Origin: Emticicia sp031378715
GTDB taxonomy: Bacteria; Bacteroidota; Bacteroidia; Cytophagales; Spirosomataceae
Assembly (NCBI GenBank): GCA_031378715.1
Contig: JANNEN010000007.1
Coordinates: 1 to 28,595 of the forward strand
Direction of reading: 5' to 3'
Length of the DNA stretch: 28,595 nt
Shown here piece by piece: positions 1 to 7,619 of this stretch; position 1 is the stretch's first letter; every line of letters begins with the position of its first letter. Made by a program: the position numbers and the translations under genes. The notes beneath the pieces are model-generated. The model was not told where the DNA came from and did no database searches. It saw only the letters and a program-made list of their open reading frames with translations.

Positions 1-895
1 GCGGTTCGCTGCCTGCAAGTAGTTGAACGATTTTTTGAATCAATTTTTCTCTACAAATTTCTAATTGTGGAATCTCAAAATCGCCTAAAAGTCGGGCATA
101 ATGATAGATAATGAGCGGCGTTGTGGCGTAGTTATGAGCAACCTTAAAAGCATCATAGATATATTTTTCTTCTAAAATTACTTCTCTCAAAAAAGCAAAA
201 ACGGCCTCATCATACGCATTATGGGGCAACTGGTGCCGCTCAAACAAATACATCAAATTGCACAAAGCACAGACATCATGCTCAATCGGCATATTTTTCC
301 CGAACCAAGTGGAGTAAATAAAAGCCCCAACAGCCCCCGAAGCGTCGGTCACCCCCGCCCCCAGAGGGGGAGCTAAAAACTCATTCTTACCTTTCAAATT
401 CACTAAAAGTGAGTTTGAAAAAACGCCCCCTCTGGGGGCAGGGGGGCTGTGCAATTTGACCTTTTCTTTCAACCACTGTACATCTTCTTTTGAATGTGGA
501 AAAGTCAAGTAAATCAAAGCCGTATCATCAATATCATCGGGGATTCTGAAATGGTCGAAGTGCTTGAAAATTAAGCCATTAGGAAAATGTTTTGAAGGTT
601 TCGTTGGCCAAAAGTTATACGTTTTCAAGCCATCTTTATTCTGATAATCGGGGTAATTTTTGGTGGTTTTTTCGGTGATTTGCTCAATGAGTTTTTGAGA
701 TTTAGCCGAAACTTTTAATTTTACTTGATTCAGAATAAAAACAATCGTAGCCGTATAGAAAATATTAGTGTCGGGGCGGCGATAAAACAAATATTTATTA
801 TGCCGATAGGCAGGAAAAATTCCATCAGGAAAAAACGCATCACCCCGTGACTGGCACGAAGCGATGCGTTCGATTAAAGTATCCGTATAAGGCAT
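1..895 (-). CDS. Unknown protein, partial (runs off the left edge), with an in-frame repeat insertion
   Basis: On the minus strand an uninterrupted frame runs from ATG at 895 to the window edge, 298 codons without a stop. The family is not recognised with confidence. The protein is rich in aromatic residues and predicted helices, with the segments YSTWFGKNMP and HDVCALCNLMYLF; this loosely suggests an all-helical alpha/alpha-toroid (terpene cyclase/prenyltransferase-like) fold, but that is a guess. There is no signal peptide. It begins 23 bp after the stop of the lipoprotein gene, so the two may be co-transcribed. Codons roughly 149-185 are encoded by a GC-rich inverted-repeat element (about 345-450), giving an odd Pro/Gly-rich stretch (SPPAPRGG...APPLGAG) unlike the rest of the protein. 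The frame stays open through this element, so the gene may still be functional. Confidence 0.75.
   Translation of the reverse strand, partial: MPYTDTLIERIASCQSRGDAFFPDGIFPAYRHNKYLFYRRPDTNIFYTATIVFILNQVKLKVSAKSQKLIEQITEKTTKNYPDYQNKDGLKTYNFWPTKPSKHFPNGLIFKHFDHFRIPDDIDDTALIYLTFPHSKEDVQWLKEKVKLHSPPAPRGGVFSNSLLVNLKGKNEFLAPPLGAGVTDASGAVGAFIYSTWFGKNMPIEHDVCALCNLMYLFERHQLPHNAYDEAVFAFLREVILEEKYIYDAFKVAHNYATTPLIIYHYARLLGDFEIPQLEICREKLIQKIVQLLAGSEP
345..450. repeat. Twin palindrome (REP/MITE-like) element inside a CDS
   Basis: Two GC-rich arms, about 352-370 and 425-446, are near-perfect inverted copies of each other, and each is itself a palindrome (CCCCCAGAGGGGG and CCCCCTCTGGGGG). Between them lies a third hairpin at about 391-420, with TTTCAAA/TTTGAAA and TCACT/AGTGA stems separated by one mismatch. 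The whole unit is about 100 bp and lies within the partial minus-strand CDS. A half copy of the same motif is at 13835-13845. No transposase or RAYT gene is present in the window. Confidence 0.8.
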
Positions 896-918
896 ATTTT
901 CTTCCACAACCGTCAATA

Positions 919-1365
919 TTATTTGGCATGAACATAAATTTCTACCACATTTTTTTTGGTATCAAAATTTATTTTAGATGGGTTAATCATTGATGTCTTA
1001 TTACTTTTTGATAATGTAATGTCATAGACTTTTCTGTCATATTTCATTACCGCACCCGATAGTACATCAATGCCCCATCCTAATAAATTACCCAAATTAA
1101 TTACACTAACAACATTAAATTCTTTGTCAAGTGTAATTAATCTTGTTTCATAACCATCTAATTTGTATTCAAATTCGGTGTTGTTCAAACTGCGTGTCAC
1201 ATTAAGAGAACAAGGTGTTTTACATTGTTCAACTCCATCTTTGTAAATGGTAGCACCTGCTGGGGTACTATTGAATGTAATTCTGTCTTTTGTGCCTGTG
1301 AAAATTGTCGCACAACCAGTCACTAAAAAACCGATAATAGAGATTGCAAAAATACTTTTTTTCAT
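919..1365 (-). CDS. Small lipoprotein with a PEGA-like domain
   Basis: This 148-residue protein has a lysine-rich start, a hydrophobic stretch and a lipobox-like LVTGC ending at about residue 18, so it should be lipidated and carried to the envelope. Residues about 25-75 (FTGTKDRITFNSTPAGATIY, then CKTPCSLNVTR) match the PEGA-type beta fold found in many surface lipoproteins: a bulky-residue strand, the S/TPAGA turn, and 'G-x-TP' before the next strand. The pair CKTPC could form a disulfide. The remainder is beta-rich and unrecognised. It lies upstream of the partial CDS on the same strand, 23 bp away. The molecular role is unknown; structural or binding functions are typical of this domain. 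Confidence 0.8.
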   Translation of the reverse strand: MKKSIFAISIIGFLVTGCATIFTGTKDRITFNSTPAGATIYKDGVEQCKTPCSLNVTRSLNNTEFEYKLDGYETRLITLDKEFNVVSVINLGNLLGWGIDVLSGAVMKYDRKVYDITLSKSNKTSMINPSKINFDTKKNVVEIYVHAK

Positions 1366-1441
1366 GTTTTCTTAGACTTAATATTTGTGTCTTTTATTTT
1401 GTCGTTTCTCTAACTAACTCATAACAGCCACTGACTTCAAA

Positions 1442-2440
1442 CTAAACTTTCAAAACCAGCTTACCTGTATTTTCACCTTTAAATAATTTCATTAATGTAT
1501 CAGGAAATGCCCGTACGCCGCCCTCGGCCACAAAAACCTTTGCGTTGAGTTTGCCTTCGGCAATCCAGCCTGCCATTTCTCTGGCGGCTTTTCCGTAGTT
1601 GGCGGCATTGTCAAAGACTACGATTCCTTCCATTTTGGCACGATTGACCAAAAGTGATAGATAATTACTCGGTCCAACGGGTTTTTCGGTGGCATTATAT
1701 TGCGAAATCGCTCCGCAGATTACTATTCTTGCCCGCAGATTTATCAAGCCCAAAACCGTATCCAGAATTTCGCCCCCGACATTATCAAAATAGACATCAA
1801 TACCCGCAGGACAGGTTTCTTTGAGTTGTTTTCTCAAATCACCCGCTTTATAATCAACGCAAGCATCGAAGCCCAATTCATCAACCACGTATTTGCACTT
1901 ATCGGCTCCGCCCGCAATGCCCACTACTCGACAGCCCTTGATTTTGGCAATCTGCCCCACAACACTTCCCACAGCACCCGCCGCTCCCGAAACTACCACG
2001 GTTTCGCCTTCTTTGGGCTGACCAGTATCCAAGATGCCGAAGTAGGCCGTCATGCCCGACATTCCCAAAGTACCCAAATAAGCGGGCAATGGCACAAAAT
2101 TAGTATCAACTTTTACGGCATCTTTTCCGTCCAAAACTGCGTATTCTTGCACGCCCGTTCCAGCCGTCACGAAATCGCCCGCCTTGAAATCTGCGTGTTT
2201 CGATTCCACGACGACACCCGCACCCAAAGCCCGCATGACTTCCCCGATTTTTACGGGTCTGATATAAGACTTTCCTTCGTTCATCCAGCCACGCATCGCA
2301 GGGTCAATTGACAGGTATTGTGTTTGTATAAGTAACTGATTATCAGCTAATTCGAGCGTTTCGTTTTCTTCTACTTGCCAACAGTCGGCGGTCGGTACTC
2401 CCATGGGGCGGGCTATAAGATTTACTTGTGTATTTTTCAT
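1442..2440 (-). CDS. NADP-dependent oxidoreductase, medium-chain dehydrogenase/reductase (LTB4 12-hydroxydehydrogenase/CurA type)
   Basis: A 332-residue zinc-independent MDR reductase. The N-terminal GroES-like half carries the family segment YLSIDPAMRGWM (about residues 43-54), typical of the leukotriene B4 dehydrogenase/prostaglandin reductase/YncB group. The Rossmann half has the nucleotide-binding SGAAGAVGS loop at about residues 150-158, followed by GIAGGADKC. Later segments VDVYFDNVGGE-like and the C-terminal FKGENTGKLVLKV also fit. Enzymes of this group reduce carbon-carbon double bonds of enones using NADPH in the cytosol; the substrate here cannot be told. No catalytic zinc ligands are visible, as expected for the group. 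It appears monocistronic: the gap to the lipoprotein gene is 76 bp, and a 260-bp gap lies upstream. Confidence 0.92.
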   Translation of the reverse strand: MKNTQVNLIARPMGVPTADCWQVEENETLELADNQLLIQTQYLSIDPAMRGWMNEGKSYIRPVKIGEVMRALGAGVVVESKHADFKAGDFVTAGTGVQEYAVLDGKDAVKVDTNFVPLPAYLGTLGMSGMTAYFGILDTGQPKEGETVVVSGAAGAVGSVVGQIAKIKGCRVVGIAGGADKCKYVVDELGFDACVDYKAGDLRKQLKETCPAGIDVYFDNVGGEILDTVLGLINLRARIVICGAISQYNATEKPVGPSNYLSLLVNRAKMEGIVVFDNAANYGKAAREMAGWIAEGKLNAKVFVAEGGVRAFPDTLMKLFKGENTGKLVLKV

Positions 2441-2636
2441 TCTTGGTTTTTGATTGATAGTTAATGGCGAAATTAAAGCAATTTTCTTGAAAAATAGTAT
2501 GCGTACATAAAATAAAGTAGTTGCTCGTCAATTTACCAACATTGCGGACATGAGAAGCCCAATGGCAAGATTTTTGATAAACTTTCGTTAAATAAACATG
2601 ACCAAACAACAATTTATAGCAAGCTCACAAATAAAA

Positions 2637-2670
2637 TTTTGCAATTACGCCCAATAAAGGTTTAATTTTG
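2637..2670 (+). promoter_or_regulatory. Bacteroidetes-type promoter for the thioredoxin/DUF3738 gene
   Basis: TTTTG at 2637-2641 and TAATTTTG at 2663-2670 are separated by 21 bases, which fits the Bacteroidetes sigma-ABfr pattern (TTTG, about 19-21 bases, TAnnTTTG). The ATG follows 29 bp further on, preceded by GAGG. Confidence 0.6.
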
Positions 2671-2699
2671 TAAGACTTTCAATCGACATTGAGGAAAAC

Positions 2700-3893
2700 A
2701 TGAAAAAAAGACTAATCGCATTCATCAGCATATTTATATATTCGGCACCTATTTTTGCCCAGGAGGGATTCGTTTCTGAGTCGGTTCAGGTGGGTTCGTT
2801 GGCACCAAACTTTGATATTAATATTCTTACTAAAGAAGGCACAGTCAAGCGAAATATCAAGGATTACCGAGGGAAAGTAGTGATTTTAGAGTTTTGGGCA
2901 ACTTTCTGTGGCCCGTGCATGCCCGCCATGGATCATTTGGCTGATCTTCAATTCAAATTTCAGAAAGATTTGGAGGTCATTAATGTTACTGATGAGGAGC
3001 GTTGGAAAGTGGTAAATTTTTTGAAAAAACGCCCTACTTTTCTGCCCATTGCTATCGATACCGATAAATCAATCAACCAGCTTTTCTATCACCAACTTAT
3101 GCCCCATACGGTCATAATCGACCCCCAGGGCTATATCAAGGCTATTACATCGCCCGAAGAAGTGACCGAAGAAGTAATTTATTTGGCCAAAAGCGGAGCA
3201 ATTTTGACGGTAAAAACCAAAGCCGAATTTGCCACCAAAAGCGAAAATGCCACGGCAATGAACGCTACTCAGGCCGATGACAAGAGCTTTTATAAAGTGG
3301 CCGTTTCGGCATTCAAGGAGGGGGTGCAGTCACAAATCAACAAAAAATCCGATTTTGAGTACGAGTTCATCAACTGTACCGTGCCGTTGATGTACCAAGT
3401 ACTTTACCAAACGACTCGCCCAAATCCAAATGACAGAGCTTGCTTGGAGGTATCGGAGCAAACGAGGTATTTGTTGGAAGAAAAACAACAATACAGCATG
3501 ACGCTGAAAATCCCCGAAGCGATGAAACACCGTTTGGGCGAAATCGGCATGAAGCACTTGGAAGAAATTTTTGGCGTAAAAGCCAAAAACGAAAACCGTA
3601 CCCGCAAGGTTTATGCCCTCACAACCAATAAAGACACCGCTGTAGTAGCTACTAATGCTGGTATGGATATGCCCTTGAAAGATTTCTTGAAACTCCTCTG
3701 GGATACCCGTGTGGTAGATATGCCAGTCATCAATGAGAGTGGATTGAACGAAGCGAGCATACTCCGAATTGCTGAGTTTCCGAAAGAAGTAACCAAAGTG
3801 CAAGAGATTATTCAGAAAATGGGTTTCAAATTAGAACCAAAAACCACCGAAACGGCGTGTTTGGTGTTGCATGATGACAAATCTAATAATTAA
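2700..3893 (+). CDS. Secreted TlpA-like thioredoxin fused to a DUF3738 (TIGR03435) domain
   Basis: The 397-residue product begins with a signal peptide (about residues 1-20, ending IFA|QEG), so it acts outside the cytoplasm. Residues about 30-160 are a TlpA/AhpC-type thioredoxin domain with the redox motif CGPC at 70-73 in FWATFCGPC, and the cis-proline region MPHTVIID. The C-terminal half, about 205-390, resembles the DUF3738 domain: a stretch with VVDMPVINESGL (compare the family's 'RPVVDKTGL') and a final MGFKLEPKTTETACLVLHD. Such fusions occur in Bacteroidota; the role of DUF3738 is unknown. A thiol-disulfide exchange function is likely for the front half. The start codon is supported by the promoter 29 bp upstream and the signal peptide. 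It has no obvious operon partner. Confidence 0.9.
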   Translation: MKKRLIAFISIFIYSAPIFAQEGFVSESVQVGSLAPNFDINILTKEGTVKRNIKDYRGKVVILEFWATFCGPCMPAMDHLADLQFKFQKDLEVINVTDEERWKVVNFLKKRPTFLPIAIDTDKSINQLFYHQLMPHTVIIDPQGYIKAITSPEEVTEEVIYLAKSGAILTVKTKAEFATKSENATAMNATQADDKSFYKVAVSAFKEGVQSQINKKSDFEYEFINCTVPLMYQVLYQTTRPNPNDRACLEVSEQTRYLLEEKQQYSMTLKIPEAMKHRLGEIGMKHLEEIFGVKAKNENRTRKVYALTTNKDTAVVATNAGMDMPLKDFLKLLWDTRVVDMPVINESGLNEASILRIAEFPKEVTKVQEIIQKMGFKLEPKTTETACLVLHDDKSNN

Positions 3894-3912
3894 TCAAAAA
3901 ACTTTCGTAAGA

Positions 3913-3945
3913 TTTTTGAAAACAAAACACAATTTCGTATCTTTG
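3913..3945 (+). promoter_or_regulatory. Strong Bacteroidetes-type promoter for rpmG
   Basis: TTTTTG at 3913-3918 and TATCTTTG at 3938-3945 are spaced by exactly 19 bases, an almost ideal match to the Bacteroidetes housekeeping promoter. Transcription should start near 3952, leaving a leader of about 130 nt before the rpmG ATG. Confidence 0.75.
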
Positions 3946-3960
3946 CAACCCCAAATGAAA

Positions 3961-3987
3961 GGCTTTTGAAAAAATAGTTCAAAAGCC
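3961..3987 (+). promoter_or_regulatory. Hairpin in the rpmG leader
   Basis: GGCTTTTGAA at 3961-3970 pairs perfectly with TTCAAAAGCC at 3978-3987 around a 7-nt loop. It sits at the very start of the predicted transcript and is not followed directly by a run of T, so it looks more like a leader structure (regulation or 5'-end stability) than a terminator. Confidence 0.5.
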
Positions 3988-4080
3988 GACCATTTTACCT
4001 GATTTTTCTTTTAAAAATACCAAATTTGGCTTGATTTGATTGCTTATCAATAAAGGTCAACTCATTAAATAAATAAAACA

Positions 4081-4263
4081 ATGGCTAAGAAAGGCAATCG
4101 TGTACAGGTTATTTTAGAATGTACTGTACAAAAAACAAGCGGCGTAGCAGGAATGTCACGTTATGTAACGACCAAAAATCGTAAAAATACCACAGGTCGT
4201 ATGGAATTGAAAAAATACAATTCATTCTTGAAGGTTCATACCCTCCACAAAGAAATTAAATAA
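4081..4263 (+). CDS. rpmG: 50S ribosomal protein L33
   Basis: The 60-residue product matches bacterial L33 along its length: MAKKGNRVQVILECT at the start, then TTKNRKNTTGRMELKKYNSF, with the conserved YNSFLKVHTLHKE-like end. It is the form without the two CxxC zinc pairs (only one Cys, in LECT). It is part of the large ribosomal subunit. It lies 63 bp before the DUF4295 gene and shares its promoter. In many Bacteroidota rpmB (L28) precedes this pair; here the upstream 187 bp contain no L28 gene. Start and length agree with the family. Confidence 0.97.
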   Translation: MAKKGNRVQVILECTVQKTSGVAGMSRYVTTKNRKNTTGRMELKKYNSFLKVHTLHKEIK

Positions 4264-4326
4264 TTTTGATGAAATGGATACGGGTTCTTCTCGTATCTCA
4301 CATCTCAAACTTCAAATCTAAAAAAA

Positions 4327-4482
4327 ATGGCAAAGAAAGTAGTCGCTACACTTCGTGATAAAACCGCAGGTAAGAGTTTCGCAAAGGTCATTAAGGCCGT
4401 GAAATCACCGAAGACGGGTGCATATTCATTCAAAGAGGAAATGGTTCCGATGGAAGAATTGCAGAATGCTTTGAAAGTATAG
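4327..4482 (+). CDS. DUF4295 small basic protein (probable Bacteroidota ribosomal protein)
   Basis: A 51-codon gene from ATG at 4327 to TAG at 4480-4482. The product begins MAKKVVATLRDKTAGKSF, is strongly basic, and ends MEELQNALKV. It matches the DUF4295 family, which follows rpmG in Bacteroidota. From memory, a protein of this kind was seen in a Flavobacterium ribosome structure and named bL38; that identification has not been checked here. Being co-transcribed with L33 and followed directly by a terminator supports a ribosomal role. Confidence 0.9.
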   Translation: MAKKVVATLRDKTAGKSFAKVIKAVKSPKTGAYSFKEEMVPMEELQNALKV

Positions 4483-4500
4483 TATCACCAAAGAGTAATT

Positions 4501-4535
4501 AAAAAGCCTTCTTGAATTTTCAAGAAGGCTTTTTT
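4501..4535. terminator. Symmetric terminator between the rpmG operon and rpoN
   Basis: AAAAAGCCTTCTTGAA pairs with TTCAAGAAGGCTTTTT around a very short loop, with T runs on the outer side of both strands. It lies 18 bp after the DUF4295 stop and about 54 bp beyond the rpoN stop on the other strand, so it can end both converging transcripts. Confidence 0.85.
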
Positions 4536-4588
4536 GGTGTGTCGTTCTCGCCATTGTGTGCGGGAACACCGACAATGGCACGGAACAA

Positions 4589-6076
4589 CTATAATTGCTT
4601 ACGTAAACGAGCCACGGGAATGTTGAGTTGCTCACGGTATTTAGCAACCGTCCTACGGGCAATATTATAGCCACGTTTATTGAGCATTTTTTCGAGTTTA
4701 TCGTCTGAAAGGGGCGAGTTTTTAGGCTCATTTTCAATTAATTCTTTCAAGATATTTTTAACCTCACGGCTCGACGCATCTTCGCCCGAGTCGGTCGCAA
4801 TACCCTCCGAGAAGAAATATTTGAGCGGATAAATACCGAAATCAGCTTGTACCGATTTACTATTGGCTACCCTCGACACCGTAGAAATATCCATCTCAAT
4901 ACGGTTGGCAATATCTTTCAAAATCATGGGGCGGAGTTTTGATTCATCGCCGTCCAGAAAGAAATCGTGTTGAAACTCAACGATTGAATTCATCGTTTTC
5001 AGAAGCGTCTGCTGGCGTTGCTTGATGGCATCAATAAACCATTTGGCAGCATCAAGTTTTTGCTTCACAAACGTCACGGTTTCTTTGATACTTTTATGTT
5101 GAGCCGAACCATTTTTGTCGGTTTTGTCGTAGGTATCGAGCATTTCGGCAAACGACCGACTCACCCGAAGTTCTGGGGCGTTCTTTGAATTGAGTATTAC
5201 ATCTAACTTGGCATTATTATTAGTGACAATAAAATCAGCCATCAAATAAGCTGCTGCACTATCACCAGTGCCGATACTACCAGGTTTTGGATTCAGACGG
5301 GTGATTACTTTGATTGCGTGCTTGATGGCTTCATCATCAATATCTAAACGACGTTGAATTTTTTCGTAGTGTTTTTTCGTAAATTCATCGAAGAATATTT
5401 CTATTATCTTCATGGCGGTTCCGACCGCCAAATCGTCTTGGTCTTTTCGCTCTAATTGTAGTAATAGGCACTCTCTCAAATCCCTCGCCCCGATACCCGC
5501 AGGCTCGAAAGTCTGTACTTTTTTGAGTAAACTGACGAGTTCTACTTCGTCAGTGTAAATATTTTGTGTAAAAGCCAAATCATTGCAGATGGAGCGTAAC
5601 GGACGACGGATGTATCCATCTTCCTCGATACTACCGATGAGCTGCATACCGATTGCTTCGTGACGAACATCAAGTCGGAGAAAACCCAACTGCTGTACCA
5701 GCGACTCGGCCAGTGTATTGGTCGCAATCACAGGCATAGCATCACGGTCATCATCACCCCAGCCATCGCCTTGCATTTTGTAGCCAGCGTAGTCGTCTTG
5801 GTTGAGGTATTGCTTTACATCAAGCCCCTCGTAGGTTTCATATTCGCTGTATTCACTATAATCATCACTGTTACTGTCCCCGTCATAATCTTCGTCATAC
5901 TCGTCTTTTACCCGCTCGCTTACGTCCATACCTTCCTCCAAAGCAGGATTGATTTCGAGTTCCTCTTCGATTCGTTGGTCAAGTTCAGCCGACGGAATCT
6001 GTAACAGTTTGATGAACTGTATTTGTTGAGGTGACAGACGCTGCTGTAGGGACTGATTAAGGCTTAGTTTTTGCAT
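4589..6076 (-). CDS. rpoN: RNA polymerase sigma-54 factor
   Basis: The 495-residue product has all parts of sigma-54. Region I at residues 1-50 is glutamine/leucine-rich (SLQQRLSPQQIQFIKLLQIP), the activator-interaction segment. Region II, about 50-110, is an Asp/Glu/Tyr-rich acidic stretch. The core-binding domain follows (FEPAGIGARDLRECLLLQL at about 190-208), then the HTH region with LKDIANRIEMDISTVSR. The RpoN box ARRTVAKYRE lies at 473-482, near the C-terminus, and recognises the -24 element. The protein directs transcription from -24/-12 promoters with an enhancer-binding ATPase. It is monocistronic, and its transcript probably ends at 4501-4535. No activator gene lies in the window. 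Confidence 0.97.
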   Translation of the reverse strand: MQKLSLNQSLQQRLSPQQIQFIKLLQIPSAELDQRIEEELEINPALEEGMDVSERVKDEYDEDYDGDSNSDDYSEYSEYETYEGLDVKQYLNQDDYAGYKMQGDGWGDDDRDAMPVIATNTLAESLVQQLGFLRLDVRHEAIGMQLIGSIEEDGYIRRPLRSICNDLAFTQNIYTDEVELVSLLKKVQTFEPAGIGARDLRECLLLQLERKDQDDLAVGTAMKIIEIFFDEFTKKHYEKIQRRLDIDDEAIKHAIKVITRLNPKPGSIGTGDSAAAYLMADFIVTNNNAKLDVILNSKNAPELRVSRSFAEMLDTYDKTDKNGSAQHKSIKETVTFVKQKLDAAKWFIDAIKQRQQTLLKTMNSIVEFQHDFFLDGDESKLRPMILKDIANRIEMDISTVSRVANSKSVQADFGIYPLKYFFSEGIATDSGEDASSREVKNILKELIENEPKNSPLSDDKLEKMLNKRGYNIARRTVAKYREQLNIPVARLRKQL

Positions 6077-6349
6077 CTTGTAGGTAGAGTTTTTCCATTC
6101 ATTATAGGGACTTATACAACCCCCTCCACATTTTTCGTGCCAAGTGAATGAATTTCAATGAATAAAGGAAAATATTTTTTTGCTAAATGCCAAACATTAT
6201 TCAAAATAAATCACGTTGAGAGATATTTACAAAACGTAAAGTACTGATTATAAGCGTATTAAATAAAAATAAAAAATATTTTTAAATTTGACGTTTTTTT
6301 TAAAATTAGCAAAATATTTTTTCTTGAAATCGGAATGTGAAAAGGCTTT
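6077..6349. other. AT-rich intergenic stretch upstream of rpoN
   Basis: This 270-bp stretch between the rpoN start and the candidate RNA terminator holds no plausible gene on either strand. It is very AT-rich (many A and T runs near 6250-6320). It must contain the rpoN promoter, but no clear TAnnTTTG element on the minus strand was found. Confidence 0.5.
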
Positions 6350-6608
6350 ACGAAAAAAGCGTGCTTCATTTTAGAATGAAACACGCCTTTGATATACCGC
6401 TTAAACCTGTGAAGATTGAAAGCATCCTTACCTCCTGCGAAAACGGTGATAAAATCTTTATGAGCATCAATCGCTTAAATCTTCCTCAAAGGGAATTGGT
6501 ACGTTGCTGCAGAAAAAAATTCGGACACAAAAACTTGTGGGTACACAGGCTTACCAGAGGACGAAAATTAAAAGTCCTTCCTTTTGGGCAGGGCTGGGTG
6601 AGATTACT
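6350..6608 (-). ncRNA. Candidate structured small RNA (possibly 6S-like), downstream of pfkB
   Basis: No credible ORF fits this minus-strand stretch, yet it folds well. Helices on the minus strand are: AAGCCTGTG (6552-6544) with CACAGGTTT (6411-6403); a hairpin CACAA/TTGTG (6539-6526); GAAGATTTAAGC (6484-6473) with GCTTTCAATCTTC (6423-6411), overlapping the first helix by one base; and ATAAA/TTTAT (6461-6449). It ends in a rho-independent terminator (6386-6359 followed by six T). A TACGTTTG element (minus strand, 6622-6615), inside the end of pfkB, could be its -7 box, giving an RNA of about 255 nt. The size and nested helices would suit a 6S-like RNA, but the family was not recognised from sequence. 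It could instead be a structured pfkB 3' UTR. Confidence 0.5.
6355..6388 (-). terminator. Rho-independent terminator of the candidate RNA
   Basis: On the minus strand GCGTGTTTCATT pairs with AATGAAGCACGC around a 4-nt loop, with one G-T pair, followed by TTTTTT. It lies about 220 bp past the pfkB stop, far for a simple gene end, which supports a separate RNA between them. Confidence 0.8.
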
Positions 6609-7521
6609 ACAATTCAAACGTAGCCAATTTCCTGAACTCTTCTACTCGTGCTGCAATTTCGGTTTGGGTCAAATTTTGGATTCGCTCCGTGCCGAATTTC
6701 TCTACACAAAAAGAGGCCATTGCCGAACCATAAACAATGGCACGTTTCATGTTTTCAAAGCTCAAATCATCGGTTTTGGCCAAATGCGAAATAAATCCTC
6801 CCGCAAAAGTATCACCCGCACCCGTTGGGTCAAATACGTCTTCCAAAGGCAAAGCTGGACAGAAGAAAATATCATCATTTTGAAACAATAATGCTCCGTG
6901 TTCACCTTTTTTGATGATGAGTGTTTTTGGTCCCATCGCCATAATGGTCTTGGCAGCACGACGCAGCGAATAATCACCCGACAACATTCGTGCTTCTTCG
7001 TCGTTTATGGTTACGCAATCTACTTTTTTCAGTAAAGATTTCAAATCATTGAGGGCAATATCAATCCAAAGATTCATCGTATCGAGCATCACAAACTTTG
7101 GGCGGTTGGTAAGGCGGTCTAAAATCAAATTCTGAATCGCTGGGGCGGTATTTCCGAGCATCAAAAACTCGCAATTTTGGTAAGAAGCAGGGATTTTCGG
7201 GTCGAAATTTTCCATTACATTCAACTGTACCTCAACTGTATCACGGCTGTTCATATCGTTGTGGTAGCGTCCGTGCCAAAAGAAGGTATTTTCGCCTTTT
7301 CTGATTTCCAAGCCATCAACATTTACGCCGTGGCTTACGAGCGTATCAATCATTTCCTGCGGAAAATCTTCGCCCACAACCGCCACGAGATTGTTTTCCT
7401 TCACAAAGTACGAAGCCGTGAGCGTAATAAAAGTGGCCGCTCCGCCAATAATTTTATCTGTTTTGCCAAATGGCGTTTCTAATTTATCGAACGCAACCGA
7501 ACCCGCTGTAAGTAATGACAT
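6607..7521 (-). CDS. PfkB-family carbohydrate/nucleoside kinase
   Basis: A 304-residue cytosolic kinase of the ribokinase/PfkB fold. The N-terminal region has the substrate-side GGAAT motif (about 26-30). The C-terminal signature DPTGAGDTFAGGF starts at 231; D237 is the expected catalytic base and GAGD forms the anion hole. VTINDEEA (about 170-177) is the usual 'N-x-x-E' magnesium-linked motif. It phosphorylates a sugar or nucleoside with ATP; the substrate cannot be read from sequence. The segment NTFFWHGRYHNDMN is not typical of ribokinase or fructokinase proper. The next gene upstream on the strand, the GNAT-like gene, lies 98 bp away with a possible -7 box between them, so separate transcription is likely. 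Confidence 0.92.
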   Translation of the reverse strand: MSLLTAGSVAFDKLETPFGKTDKIIGGAATFITLTASYFVKENNLVAVVGEDFPQEMIDTLVSHGVNVDGLEIRKGENTFFWHGRYHNDMNSRDTVEVQLNVMENFDPKIPASYQNCEFLMLGNTAPAIQNLILDRLTNRPKFVMLDTMNLWIDIALNDLKSLLKKVDCVTINDEEARMLSGDYSLRRAAKTIMAMGPKTLIIKKGEHGALLFQNDDIFFCPALPLEDVFDPTGAGDTFAGGFISHLAKTDDLSFENMKRAIVYGSAMASFCVEKFGTERIQNLTQTEIAARVEEFRKLATFEL

Positions 7522-7573
7522 AGAAAATTTACCTGTATATAAGGATTTTTTTAGTGAAAATGTCTATTTTTTA

Positions 7574-7581
7574 CAAAGTTA
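7574..7581 (-). promoter_or_regulatory. Possible -7 box of the pfkB-family gene
   Basis: On the minus strand TAACTTTG matches TAnnTTTG and lies 52 bp before the ATG. No TTTG is present at the expected 19-base distance, so this is only half of a promoter match. Confidence 0.35.
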
Positions 7582-7619
7582 ATCAAAATTTTGTCTTGAT
7601 TACACCAAAAATGCCTTTT

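Noticed and set aside
2343..2612. 89-codon minus-strand ORF overlapping the start of the MDR oxidoreductase
   Set aside because: It overlaps a well-supported gene in another frame, has no recognisable domain, and ends in a Ser/Arg-rich stretch typical of out-of-frame reading.
6337..6891. 184-codon plus-strand ORF across the pfkB 3' end
   Set aside because: Half of it is the antisense of pfkB; the rest covers the terminator and helices of the candidate RNA. Composition is Arg/Lys/Phe-rich without any domain.
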